Source of the DNA: Nocardioides sp. InS609-2
Lineage (GTDB): Bacteria; Actinomycetota; Actinomycetes; Propionibacteriales; Nocardioidaceae
Direction: 5' to 3'
DNA: 64,000 nt
NCBI RefSeq assembly: GCF_023208195.1
Contig: NZ_CP060034.1
Location: 2,976,001-3,040,000 of the forward strand
Below are positions 28,416-36,719 of this stretch, piece by piece. The notes beneath the pieces are model-generated. The model had not been told where the DNA came from, did not search any database, and saw nothing but the letters and a program-made list of their open reading frames with translations. Both the position numbers and the translations under genes were made by a program. Position 1 is the first letter of the stretch; every line of letters begins with the position of its first letter.

Positions 28416-29135
28416 TCAGGAGGCGGCGGGCTGGGTCTGGTCCTTGGAGGTGGTCCGGGGACGGGCGCGGGGCATCAGGGCGGCAACGAAGATCAGCCAC
28501 AGGGTGCCGCCGAAGCGGACGAGCGGCAGCAGGTAGGCGAAGCCGGGGGCCAGAAGGGTCAGGATGGCGACCAACCCGACGGCGGCCAGGATCAGTCCCG
28601 TCACGGTGATGGCACGCGGCAGCAGTCCGGCCATCAGACCCGTGACGGAGATTCCGGCGATGAACAGGGCGTACATGACCACGTGGCCGGGGCCGCCCGA
28701 CAGGAACGACAGGTCCGCGAGCGCGCGGGCGAGGGCCGGTGAGGCGTCCGCCGGCAGGCGGCCGCCGGTCCAAGCGAACATCGCGGAGAGGGTCAAGGCA
28801 CTGGCTGCCAGTACACCTCCGACGAGGGTGATCGCCGACCCGGGCGCGGTGATGCCGAGCGCGCGCAGTCGCCGGTAGAGCACCGCGGCGGACAGTGCCA
28901 GCGGCAAGGCGGAGCTGAACAGCAGCAGGGCGCCGACCTTGATCGCGGTGCCGTGGGCCTGGGCGTAGTGCAGGACCACGGCGCCTGACGCGTCAGGGTG
29001 CGGGGTGGAACTGTTCACGATGACGTAGGCCACGGTCAGCACGGCGAAGGCAAGGACGGGGGCAAGTAGCGGCGGCCCGGACTGCGGGCGGCGGGGGCGA
29101 GCCTTCGAAGGCTGGGGGGCCGGGGCGACGGTCAT
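28416..29135 (-). CDS. multipass membrane protein, DUF4386-like
   Basis: 239 aa with six hydrophobic segments (about 25-44, 68-90, 100-124, 138-158, 165-188, 195-215) and a basic C-terminus. It resembles DUF4386-type proteins of unknown role. The ATG at 29135 has AGGAGGA 3-4 nt upstream. The gene diverges from a broken MarR-type regulator, and the inverted repeat at 29173-29185 lies between them. Confidence 0.65.
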   Translation of the reverse strand: MTVAPAPQPSKARPRRPQSGPPLLAPVLAFAVLTVAYVIVNSSTPHPDASGAVVLHYAQAHGTAIKVGALLLFSSALPLALSAAVLYRRLRALGITAPGSAITLVGGVLAASALTLSAMFAWTGGRLPADASPALARALADLSFLSGGPGHVVMYALFIAGISVTGLMAGLLPRAITVTGLILAAVGLVAILTLLAPGFAYLLPLVRFGGTLWLIFVAALMPRARPRTTSKDQTQPAAS

Positions 29136-29172
29136 GGTTCCTCCTGGGTAATTCATGCACACGAGACAATGA

Positions 29173-29185
29173 TTCCATATTGGAA
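29173..29185. promoter_or_regulatory. inverted repeat, candidate MarR operator
   Basis: TTCCA-TAT-TGGAA, a perfect 5-3-5 palindrome between the membrane-protein gene and the MarR remnant. MarR regulators usually bind such sites between divergent genes. Confidence 0.4.
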
Positions 29186-29545
29186 CGATTCTTAGACGCT
29201 ACCATAGCGGCATCACCTGAGCCGTGCGAACGGGACGCCTGCGCCCCGTGTCGGGCGCCGCCTTCCTGCTGGCCCGGCTGGGTGCACGGGGCCCAGCTCT
29301 TCGCACAGCGGATCGCCGAACTCGATCTGACGCCCGCGCATGGCTGTGCGCCAGTTGGTCCGCACTCCCGGCCGAGTCAGCGTGAACTCGCGGACGACCT
29401 CGGGATGCCGACCAGTCGCTTCGTTCCGTTCGCCGACGAGCTGGGGGAGCGTGGGCTCATCGAGCGCCGCAGGAACACCAGCGATCCGCCTGTATGCCCT
29501 GACCAAACCGGGTCGACGCCAGCTGACGCCGAGGTTGGCACGCGA
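29180..29545 (+). pseudogene. MarR-family regulator, frameshifted
   Basis: A MarR helix-turn-helix is legible in pieces: GAQLFAQRIAELDLTPAH, then SQRELADDLGMPTSRFVPF and ELGERGLIERRRNTSD, then RLYALTKPGRRQL in another frame. At least two shifts separate them, so no full-length product is possible. It would have been the divergent partner of the membrane gene at 28416. Confidence 0.65.
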
Positions 29546-29561
29546 GTCCGCGACGACCACC

Positions 29562-31085
29562 TCACCCCCGATCCAGCGACACGGCCTCCGGCGTGTGCAG
29601 GCGCACCATGAACCTCCCGGCATGGGCGGGCGCGGAGTCCCGGGTGGCCAGACTGACGACCACCATCGTGGCGACGGCGGCGGGGACGCTCCAGGCCGCC
29701 GGCTGGCCGAGGAGTACGGCGGTCCAGCCGGTGGTCTCGCTGGTGCCGAGGGTCCAGGCGACCCCGAGGCCGGACCCCAGGCCACCGACCGCGAGACCGG
29801 CGAGGGCGCCCCGCGCGGTGAGGCCGCGCCACCAGATCCCGAGCACGAGCAGCGGGCAGAACGTCGAGGCGGAGACGGCGAAGGCCAGGCCGACGGCGCG
29901 GGCCACACCGACTCCGGGCGCGACCAGCGCGAGCACGCACGGCACCGTCACGGCGATCACCGCGCCGACCCGGAAGGCGGTCACCCCGCTCAGCCGGCGC
30001 TCACCGAACCGCCGGCCCGTGACGTCCTGTCCCAGCACCCCGGCGACGGCGATGGCCAGGCCGGACGACGTGGAGAGGAACGCGGCGAACGCGCCGGCGG
30101 TGACGAGTCCGGTCAGCAGTTCGCCGCCGATCCCCGGCACCATCAGTCGCGGCAGCTCGAGCACCAACGCGTCCGACCGGCCCGACGCCGCGATCTCGGG
30201 CGCGTAGATGCGCCCGAGGGCGCCGTACACGGGTGGCAGCAGGTAGAAGACGCCGAGCAGGGCGAGCACCGCCAGGGTCGTACGGCGCGCGGCGCGGCCG
30301 TCGGGGTTCGTGTAGAACCGCACGACCACGTGGGGCAGTCCCATCGTCCCGAAGAACGTCGCGAGGATCAGCGAGTAGGTGACGTAGAGGCCCTCAGAGC
30401 CGCCGTTGCCGAGCGGCAGCGACCAGACGTCCGTGCCTCCGGGCGCGCCGTCGCCACTGGGCCGTGGGGCTCCGTCGCCGAGCCAGATCGACAGCAGCAC
30501 GAACGCCGGGATGAGCAGCGCGGTCAGCTTGAGCCAGTACTGGAAGGCCTGCACGAACGTGATGCTTCGCATGCCGCCCGACGTCACGTTGACGACCACG
30601 ACGAGCCCGACGATGACGGGCCCGAGCCAGGTCGGCGCTCCCGTTGCCGCACTCAGCGTCAGCCCGGCGCCCTGGAACTGCGGCATCAGGTACAGCCAGC
30701 CGATGGCCACCACAAGCACCGAGCAGGCGGTACGCACGGCCCGAGAGCCCAGCCGTGCCTCGGCGAAGTCGGGCAGTGTGTAGGCACCCGACCGCCGCAG
30801 CGGGGCGGCCACCAGGACGAGCAGGACGAGGTAGCCGGCGGTCCAGCCGACGGGATACCAGAGCATGTCGGCGCCGAAGACGAGCACGAGCCCGGCGACC
30901 CCGAGGAAGGACGCGGCCGAGAGGTACTCACCGCCGATTGCCGACGCGTTGAGCCTCGGTCGCACCGTCCGCGAGGCGACCAGGAAGTCGCTCGTGGTGC
31001 GGGAGAAGCGCAGCCCCCACGTGCCGATGGCCAGCGTCGCGATCGTGACGAGGGTGACCGCGACGATGCCGGGCAGGGCGTTCAT
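29562..31085 (-). CDS. sodium:solute symporter (SSS family), ActP-like paralogue
   Basis: 507 aa, about 13 membrane segments. The motifs SAIGGEYLSAASFLGVAGL and TMGLPHVVVRFYTNPDGR match ActP-like transporters. AGGGA lies 6 nt before the ATG at 31085. A DUF485-like gene lies 52 nt upstream, repeating the DUF485-actP pairing at 8-10 kb, and a LytT/LytS pair precedes that. The substrate is probably a short carboxylate sensed by the two-component system (inference). Confidence 0.85.
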   Translation of the reverse strand: MNALPGIVAVTLVTIATLAIGTWGLRFSRTTSDFLVASRTVRPRLNASAIGGEYLSAASFLGVAGLVLVFGADMLWYPVGWTAGYLVLLVLVAAPLRRSGAYTLPDFAEARLGSRAVRTACSVLVVAIGWLYLMPQFQGAGLTLSAATGAPTWLGPVIVGLVVVVNVTSGGMRSITFVQAFQYWLKLTALLIPAFVLLSIWLGDGAPRPSGDGAPGGTDVWSLPLGNGGSEGLYVTYSLILATFFGTMGLPHVVVRFYTNPDGRAARRTTLAVLALLGVFYLLPPVYGALGRIYAPEIAASGRSDALVLELPRLMVPGIGGELLTGLVTAGAFAAFLSTSSGLAIAVAGVLGQDVTGRRFGERRLSGVTAFRVGAVIAVTVPCVLALVAPGVGVARAVGLAFAVSASTFCPLLVLGIWWRGLTARGALAGLAVGGLGSGLGVAWTLGTSETTGWTAVLLGQPAAWSVPAAVATMVVVSLATRDSAPAHAGRFMVRLHTPEAVSLDRG

Positions 31086-31137
31086 CCGGGGTCCCTGTTC
31101 GAAGCGGAACGAAGGGAGCATTCGAATGGGGTGGTCT

Positions 31138-31515
31138 TCATCTCTCGACCTCCTCGACCAACGCGGCGAAGTCACGCTCGTTGGCTTCCGCCGCGCGCAC
31201 GTAGCGCCAGCCCAGGAACAGCAGCCACGGATAGACGAGGAACCCGATCAGCAGCCAGGACAGCGGGATCCCCCACAGCCGCACGGCCGCGAGCCCGGGA
31301 AGGAGGTGGAAGACCAGCGGCAGGCTGCCGACCGTGACGGCGAGCAGCGCCAGGATCCGCAGCGCCAGCACGCCTTGCTCACGCAGCAGCGAGCCCATGT
31401 AGATCGCGCCGACCCGGGTGCCAGCATCGATCTCGCCGGTGCCCGCCCGCCGTGGGGGAGTACGCCGCCGCGTCGGCCCGGTGACCCGGACCCGCTCCGG
31501 CGGCTGCTCGCTCAC
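31138..31515 (-). CDS. small DUF485-like membrane protein
   Basis: 125 aa: a basic, disordered N-terminal 50 residues, then two membrane helices (about 50-72 and 80-103; LPLVFHLLPGL and LLIGFLVYPWLLFLGW) and a charged tail. The GTG at 31515 overlaps the lytT stop by 4 nt. By position it is the partner of the symporter at 29562. The frame is open much further upstream, but that part overlaps lytT and lacks family features. Confidence 0.7.
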   Translation of the reverse strand: MSEQPPERVRVTGPTRRRTPPRRAGTGEIDAGTRVGAIYMGSLLREQGVLALRILALLAVTVGSLPLVFHLLPGLAAVRLWGIPLSWLLIGFLVYPWLLFLGWRYVRAAEANERDFAALVEEVER

Positions 31516-32252
31516 GGCGTACGCCGGGTCAGCAGCTCGCGCAGCTCGCGGGTGTGGCGGCGGCTGACGGCGAGCTCCTGCGGCGAATCCGCGTCGCCGA
31601 CCACGACGCTGGCCCGGCCCTGCTCCATCCGGAGCTCGCGCACGTGCGCCAGCGCGACCAGCAGCGAGCGGTGGATCCGCACGAATCCGGCCGGCCCCCA
31701 CTCCCGCTCGAGTGTCGTCATGGGGGTGCGCAGGAGGTGGGAACCGCTGGCGGTGTGCAGCCGGGCGTAGTCGCCCTGCGCCTCCACGTAGGTGATGTCG
31801 GCCCGGTCGATGAAGCGGGTGACGCCGCCACGTTCGACGGCGATGGAGGTGTCGTCGGAGGGCTGCGGGTGGCGGCCGCCCTCGACCACGCGTCGTACTG
31901 CTTCGGCGAGACGATCCTCGCGCACCGGCTTGAGCACGTAGTCGACGGCGTCGAGCTCGAACGCGTCGACCGCGTGCCCGTCGTGGGCCGTGACGAAGAC
32001 GATCGGAGGCGGCTCCTTGAAGCGTGACAGCACCTGCGCCAGGTCGAGACCCGAGAGACCGGGCATCGAGATGTCGAGGAAGACCGCGTCGACCGCGGTC
32101 TCGCGCAGCACGCGCAACGCCTCGGTGGCGGAGTCGCAGGTGAGCACTCCGCCGATGCGGGCGTCGCGGTGGAGCAGGAACGAGAGCTCGTCGAGGGCCG
32201 GGCGCTCGTCGTCGATGACCAGCACGTTGAGCTGAGTCGGCTCGTTCCTCAT
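31512..32252 (-). CDS. LytTR-family response regulator
   Basis: 246 aa. Receiver domain (about 8-125) with phosphoacceptor D60 (VFLDISMPG), acidic pocket VIDDE and conserved Lys in LKPVRED. The LytTR DNA-binding domain covers about 140-240 (FIDRADITYVEAQGDYARLH, FVRIHRSLLVAL). It is the partner of the LytS-type kinase at 34139-35248, from which it is now separated by the DUF262/HEPN cassette. It lies directly upstream of the DUF485-like and symporter genes, its likely targets. Confidence 0.88.
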   Translation of the reverse strand: MRNEPTQLNVLVIDDERPALDELSFLLHRDARIGGVLTCDSATEALRVLRETAVDAVFLDISMPGLSGLDLAQVLSRFKEPPPIVFVTAHDGHAVDAFELDAVDYVLKPVREDRLAEAVRRVVEGGRHPQPSDDTSIAVERGGVTRFIDRADITYVEAQGDYARLHTASGSHLLRTPMTTLEREWGPAGFVRIHRSLLVALAHVRELRMEQGRASVVVGDADSPQELAVSRRHTRELRELLTRRTP

Positions 32253-32375
32253 CCCGCCACTCTCGCATGGGGAAGTCGGTGCTAGCAGGTAGCCTGTGGC
32301 AATTCATCAGGTGTCGCCGCGAGGCGGCTGACGGGTTCGGATCGAGACTCGTCCACGGCTCGGAGGACGATTCAG

Positions 32376-33470
32376 ATGTCTCTGCAGGAACAGATCACAG
32401 CTCGGGCGCGCGAAATTCGCACCGATGGTTACGGGATGTCTATCGGCGAAGTGCTTAGCCTCTATCGCGACCAAGACATCGACATTCATCCGGAGTTCCA
32501 GAGAATTTTCCGCTGGAAGGACGCGCAAAAGTCCAAGCTGATCGAGTCGATCCTCCTTGGCATCCCGATTCCTCCCATTTTCGTTTCCCAGCGGTCAGAC
32601 GGAGTTTGGGATGTCATCGATGGCGTCCAGCGCCTATCTACCATCCTCGAATTTGTGGGTGAGTACATGGACGAGGATGGGAACAAGCAGCCTCCTCTTC
32701 GACTAAATGCTGGCGAGTACCTCACGGAGCTCGAGGGCTACCGGTACGACCAAGCCGGTTCTGCGGCGGACTCGGTATTCGACGATTCGTTGCGACGCGA
32801 CTTTAAGCGAGCCAAACTCGACTTTAGAATCATCACCAAGGAGTCGGACGACAGTGCCAAATACGACTTGTTTCAACGACTAAATTCCGGATCGGTACTC
32901 TCTCCGCAGGAGGCACGCAATTGCCTCATGGTCATGATTGACCGGAAGATGTATCAAACAGTGGTCAGCTTGGCCGATAGAGAAGACTTTAGAGCGTGCG
33001 TGCCTCTCTCAGAGCGCCAAGAAGAGCAGGCATATCGACAAGAGCTCGTACTCAGATTTTTCTGTCAGGAGGATTTTCACGGAACTAGTACAGAACTGCC
33101 TAAAGAGTATGGCGAGTTCCTGACCGATTGGATGCGCAAGGCCGCTGATGTTCCTGGTTGGGGAATGGATGTTGAACTGTTCGACCGGACTTTCAAACTG
33201 TTGGCGGAATCGCTAAGCGAAGATAGCTTTCGTCGTTGGGATGGGAACAGGCATCTTGGACCATTCTCGATCTCAAGTTTCGAGTTCGTCACCACGGGCG
33301 TCGCGGCCAACGTAGACACTTGGGAGGGCCGTTCGTCCGAAGACTTGGAGGGACGGATCAACGAGATGTGGGACGAGCCAGCGTTTCGCACTAACTCCGG
33401 GACGGGGATTAGTCCTAGGAGGCGGGTTCCGAAACTAATCAACGAAAGCCGCACGTTCTTTGGTGTCTAG
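32376..33470 (+). CDS. DUF262 (GmrS/ParB-like nuclease fold) protein
   Basis: 364 aa. DUF262 motifs are clear: FQRIFRW (41-47), DGVQRLSTI (82-90, normally DGQQRLTT) and RLNSGSVLSPQEARN (168-182). No C-terminal DUF1524 HNH domain is present, so it is shorter than full GmrSD or SspE. DUF262 proteins occur in anti-phage and modification-dependent systems and often hydrolyse NTPs. GGAGGA lies 8 nt before the ATG. Base composition is visibly lower in GC and uses A/T-ending codons, unlike the neighbours, which suggests transfer. One base separates it from the HEPN gene start. The pair lies opposite to lytT and lytS. Confidence 0.88.
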   Translation: MSLQEQITARAREIRTDGYGMSIGEVLSLYRDQDIDIHPEFQRIFRWKDAQKSKLIESILLGIPIPPIFVSQRSDGVWDVIDGVQRLSTILEFVGEYMDEDGNKQPPLRLNAGEYLTELEGYRYDQAGSAADSVFDDSLRRDFKRAKLDFRIITKESDDSAKYDLFQRLNSGSVLSPQEARNCLMVMIDRKMYQTVVSLADREDFRACVPLSERQEEQAYRQELVLRFFCQEDFHGTSTELPKEYGEFLTDWMRKAADVPGWGMDVELFDRTFKLLAESLSEDSFRRWDGNRHLGPFSISSFEFVTTGVAANVDTWEGRSSEDLEGRINEMWDEPAFRTNSGTGISPRRRVPKLINESRTFFGV

Positions 33471-33471
33471 A

Positions 33472-34125
33472 ATGTCTCCACATACAGACCAAGACTTCCA
33501 ACAACGACTAGATGATGATATTGCTTGGCGACGAATCGAGTTGGCTTCGCTTGCATCGCAATTAGATTCGGCCCGCAAGGCAGGGACAGTTTCGCCAGCG
33601 ACGCGGGCCTTATCCAGGGCGCTCAGCGCCATGCTCTACGCCCATTGGGAGGGGTATGTTAAGAACGCTTTCGATGCGTATAGCAAACTCCTTCACCAAC
33701 GCAAACCGAAGGTTGTAGAACTAGCAGATACTCTCTTGGAGTCCCACATGATTCAGCTGATGAGGCGCCTCGATTCGGGTGATCAGAAGGCTCGTGCGGA
33801 GATTTCCGAAATTGTGAGACAAACGGGCCAGCCGCGCTTGAACCTTGGGCGTGCGAAGCTTGTCGATACAAAGTCGAATTTGCGTAGTCAAGTTCTGAAA
33901 GAGATCTTGCAGAGTCTTGGGGTCTCCAACGAAAGTTTCGAGACCAAACAACGCCTCATAGACGTGGTCCTCTGCGACCGGCGCAACGAGATTGCACACG
34001 GTCGCGCGAACTTCCCGCCGCCAGTCGAAGTTCTAGAGCTGGTATCGCAAGTCTTGGGCATGATGGAGGAGATCCGTGACTTGGCGATCTCCCAGGTGAC
34101 GACTAAGAGCTACTTGGCGTCCTGA
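33472..34125 (+). CDS. HEPN protein, MAE_28990/MAE_18760 type
   Basis: 217 aa, mostly helical. The HEPN ribonuclease motif R-x4-H is present as R171-NEIA-H176 (CDRRNEIAHGRANF). The N-terminal half (ALSAMLYAHWEGYVKNAFDAY) is typical of the MAE_28990 branch. HEPN proteins are often RNases in toxin or abortive-infection systems. The ATG at 33472 lies 1 nt after the DUF262 stop; TTG 33460 and GTG 33463 would overlap it. Codon use matches the DUF262 gene. Probable function: RNA-cleaving effector controlled by the DUF262 partner (inference). Confidence 0.82.
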   Translation: MSPHTDQDFQQRLDDDIAWRRIELASLASQLDSARKAGTVSPATRALSRALSAMLYAHWEGYVKNAFDAYSKLLHQRKPKVVELADTLLESHMIQLMRRLDSGDQKARAEISEIVRQTGQPRLNLGRAKLVDTKSNLRSQVLKEILQSLGVSNESFETKQRLIDVVLCDRRNEIAHGRANFPPPVEVLELVSQVLGMMEEIRDLAISQVTTKSYLAS

Positions 34126-34138
34126 GCCGGGCCACCCG

Positions 34139-35248
34139 TCACGTGTGGACTCCCGGGGCGAACTTCGGCACTCGCACGATCACCTTGGTGCCGGCGCCGG
34201 GCGCGGTCTCGACCACTAGACCGTAGTCGTCGCCGAACGCGTTGCGCAGCCGCCCGTCGACATTGCCGAGGCCGACGGAATCGAGCTCGGAGTCGCCGGC
34301 GAGCGCGCGCCGTACCTTGTCGGGGTCCTCGCCGACGCCGTTGTCCTCGACCTCGATGACACACTCCTGCCCGATGTCGCGGGCCACGATCTGCAGCCGG
34401 CCGACACCGTCGGAGCCCTCGAGCCCGTGTCGTACGGCGTTCTCGACGAGTGGCTGGATGCACAGGAACGGCACCGCCACCGGCAGCACCTCCGGCGCGA
34501 TGCGCAGCGTCACCTCGAGCCGGTCACCGAAGCGCGCCTGCTCGAGCATCAGGTAGCGCTCGACGGACCGCAGTTCCTCGGCCAGGGTCGTGAACTCGCC
34601 GTGCGAGCGGAAGGAGTAGCGGGTGAAGTCGGCGAACTCCAGCAGCAGCTCGCGCGCCCGGTCCGGGTCGGTGCGCACGAAGCTCGCGATCGCGCCGAGC
34701 GAGTTGTAGATGAAGTGCGGGCTGATCTGGGCCCGCAACGCGCGCACCTCGGCCTCCATCAGCCGGGTGCGCGACGCGTCGAGCTCGGCGAGCTCGAGCT
34801 GGCCGGAGACCCAGACGGCGACCTCGTGGGTGGCGCGCACCAAGCTGCCCGTGGGGTACGGCGCCAGCGCGATGAGGGTGCCTACCACCCGGTCCTCGAC
34901 GGTGAGCTGGGTCGCCACTGCGTGTCGTACGCGGCAGCCCGGCAGGTCGCAACCGAGGTCGGCGACCCGGGCGGTGTCCTGGTCGAGCGCCGAGGCCACG
35001 AGATCGGGGACCTGCACCTCGTGGTGGCTGCCGACGCCGTCCCAGGCGAGCAGCCCGGCGGTGTCCGTGAGGGCGAGCGCCGGGGTGTCGAGCAGGGCGC
35101 GCAGGTGCGGCACGGCGCGCTCCGCGCTGGCCGTCGTCAGGCCTTCACGGAGCGCGGGCGCGGCCAGCCCGGCGGTGTGGAGCGTGCGGAACGTCGCCCG
35201 GTCGGCGTCGGTGCCCAGATGGGTGCGACGCCAGCTGCGGGGGCTCAT
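34139..35248 (-). CDS. LytS-type sensor histidine kinase
   Basis: 369 aa without membrane helices: N-terminal GAF-like sensor (about 30-150), His_kinase domain with H178 (ISPHFIYNSL), and an HATPase domain (VPFLCIQPLVENAVRHG; VEDNGVGEDPDK). The cytosolic sensor with several cysteines (C100, C105) might read a small ligand or redox state. TACCTT lies 6 nt before the ATG, indicating a leaderless mRNA. Its response regulator is 1.9 kb downstream, beyond the inserted cassette. Confidence 0.87.
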   Translation of the reverse strand: MSPRSWRRTHLGTDADRATFRTLHTAGLAAPALREGLTTASAERAVPHLRALLDTPALALTDTAGLLAWDGVGSHHEVQVPDLVASALDQDTARVADLGCDLPGCRVRHAVATQLTVEDRVVGTLIALAPYPTGSLVRATHEVAVWVSGQLELAELDASRTRLMEAEVRALRAQISPHFIYNSLGAIASFVRTDPDRARELLLEFADFTRYSFRSHGEFTTLAEELRSVERYLMLEQARFGDRLEVTLRIAPEVLPVAVPFLCIQPLVENAVRHGLEGSDGVGRLQIVARDIGQECVIEVEDNGVGEDPDKVRRALAGDSELDSVGLGNVDGRLRNAFGDDYGLVVETAPGAGTKVIVRVPKFAPGVHT

Positions 35249-35272
35249 GGGAGCAAGGTACCCATGTCGTGC

Positions 35273-35307
35273 TGGTTGAGGACGGGCGAAGTCCCGTCTC
35301 GAAACCC
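35273..35307. repeat. REP-like imperfect palindrome / hairpin
   Basis: GGTTGAG-GACGGG-CGAAGT-CCCGTC-TCG-AAACC forms a stem with outer (GGTT/AACC) and inner (GACGGG/CCCGTC) arms. It lies between the lytS start and the RTX-like stop, so it could end the RTX transcript. A partial match (GCTGGTTGAGGA) is seen at 18242-18254. Confidence 0.45.
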
Positions 35308-35321
35308 CGCGGTCGGGTGCC

Positions 35322-36611
35322 TCAGGACTCGCAGCTCTTGCGCTTCTCCGCGCGGCACTTGTCCTTGTTCTTGCGACCGTCGGCCTTGTCGGTGCCCTTG
35401 CCGCCGATCAGCACGTCCTTGCCGCTGGTGCCGATCACCTTGTCGTGACCCTTGCCCCCGACGAAGCGGGCCTTCGGCTTGCAGGCCAGCGCACCCGACG
35501 AGCCCTCGATGTAGTCCTTGCCCTTGAGGCCCTTCCCGACCAGGTTGCAGCCGCGCAGCAGCAGGCGATTGGCGTCGCTGCTGCCCTTCGCGGTGGCACT
35601 GGTGGCGGTGAGCGTGGCGTTCTTGAAGTTCACGACCGCCGCCTCACCGAACGTGCTCGGGTCGCCGACGTCGAAGCGGCCCGCCGTCAGGTCCACCGAG
35701 AGGGTGCTCGCCGGCGACGTCGCCACGAACGTGTTGGTGCCCAGCCCGCCGTCGTACACACTGCCGATGGCGGTCTCGGGGTCGATCGTCACGAAGTCGT
35801 TGCCGGCGCCCATCGAGACCGAGGCCCGGCCGTGCGGGGTGAGCGTCGCCGGGTCGGAGATGTCGAGCGTCTCGGCGGCATCGCTGCCGAGGAACTGGAA
35901 GGTGCCCTCGGTGGGGATCAGGTCGAACTTCTCCATCGACGTCCAGTTCAGGATGTTGCGGTCGCCGCGGCGACCGACGCCGTTGGTGTTGTTGAGGATC
36001 CAGTCGCCCTTGCCGGACAGGTCGAAGTAGACGAGGTCGTAGCCGAGACCGCCGGCCACCGCGCCCGCCCGGAGCGCCTCGCTGCCCTTGAAGTCGACTG
36101 CGTCGTCGCCGTCGCCCAGGTCGATGGTGTCGCCGTTGGGCTGGCTGGGGGCGCCGCTCACGACCACGTCGTTGCCGCCGTAGGTGAGCACCGTGTCGGG
36201 GTCGTCGTCGTTGGTCGCCGCCACCCCGAAGGTGGTGACCGTGTCGGCACCGGGTCCTCCGAAGAAGCGGTCCTCGCCCTGGCCGAGGTACGCCGTCACA
36301 GCGGCCCCGCCCGACCCGACGGCGTCGACGGTGTCGCCACCGGCTGCCGCGTCGACGTACGGCGTCCCGCCGGTGACGCAGATCAGGTCATCGCCCGCCA
36401 GCGCACTCACGACGCTCGCGCCGTTGGTCACCATGACGTCGCGGTCGGCGGTGCCGGCGAGCGGCAGGCCGGGTGTGCCGACCAGCGTGGCGTTGATGCC
36501 CCGGCACGTCTCGACCTTCGCCTCGGCGACGGTGGCCACGCTGAGACCGGCGACCAGGAGCGCTCCGGCGCCGCATCCTGTGGCGAGCCGGCTGATGGTC
36601 GAGTTCTTCAT
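35322..36611 (-). CDS. secreted RTX-like calcium-binding repeat protein 1
   Basis: 429 aa with a Sec signal peptide (1-31, cleavage after VAEA). The body holds degenerate RTX nonapeptides (GAGNDFVTID, GDGDDAVDFKG) and a C-terminal array (GGKGHDKVIG, GGKGTDKADG). It ends in a Cys-containing cap DKCRAEKRKSCES. RTX repeats bind Ca2+ and fold after export. A Sec signal, not a C-terminal type I signal, is expected in an actinobacterium. It is the most divergent of three paralogues at 35-40 kb. The function is unknown. Confidence 0.75.
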   Translation of the reverse strand: MKNSTISRLATGCGAGALLVAGLSVATVAEAKVETCRGINATLVGTPGLPLAGTADRDVMVTNGASVVSALAGDDLICVTGGTPYVDAAAGGDTVDAVGSGGAAVTAYLGQGEDRFFGGPGADTVTTFGVAATNDDDPDTVLTYGGNDVVVSGAPSQPNGDTIDLGDGDDAVDFKGSEALRAGAVAGGLGYDLVYFDLSGKGDWILNNTNGVGRRGDRNILNWTSMEKFDLIPTEGTFQFLGSDAAETLDISDPATLTPHGRASVSMGAGNDFVTIDPETAIGSVYDGGLGTNTFVATSPASTLSVDLTAGRFDVGDPSTFGEAAVVNFKNATLTATSATAKGSSDANRLLLRGCNLVGKGLKGKDYIEGSSGALACKPKARFVGGKGHDKVIGTSGKDVLIGGKGTDKADGRKNKDKCRAEKRKSCES

Positions 36612-36706
36612 GGGTTCCCCCTGCCCGAGCGGACGTGTCGTGGTGCAACTTCATCACCTTGCCACGTAACGAGGCTTCTGGGCGACCCTGGCGCCGTGGG
36701 TTCTCC

Positions 36707-36712
36707 TAGAGT
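36707..36712 (+). promoter_or_regulatory. -10 hexamer of a leaderless promoter
   Basis: TAGAGT ends 7 nt before the ATG at 36720. No ribosome site is present between them. Confidence 0.45.
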
Positions 36713-36719
36713 CAGCCCC

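Noticed and set aside
28398..28742. Open frame opposite the multipass membrane protein gene
   Set aside because: Low-complexity Gly/Gln/Asp-rich shadow without homology.
29340..31337. 665-codon open frame opposite the symporter
   Set aside because: Antisense shadow; no motifs and strong Arg/Gly/Gln bias.
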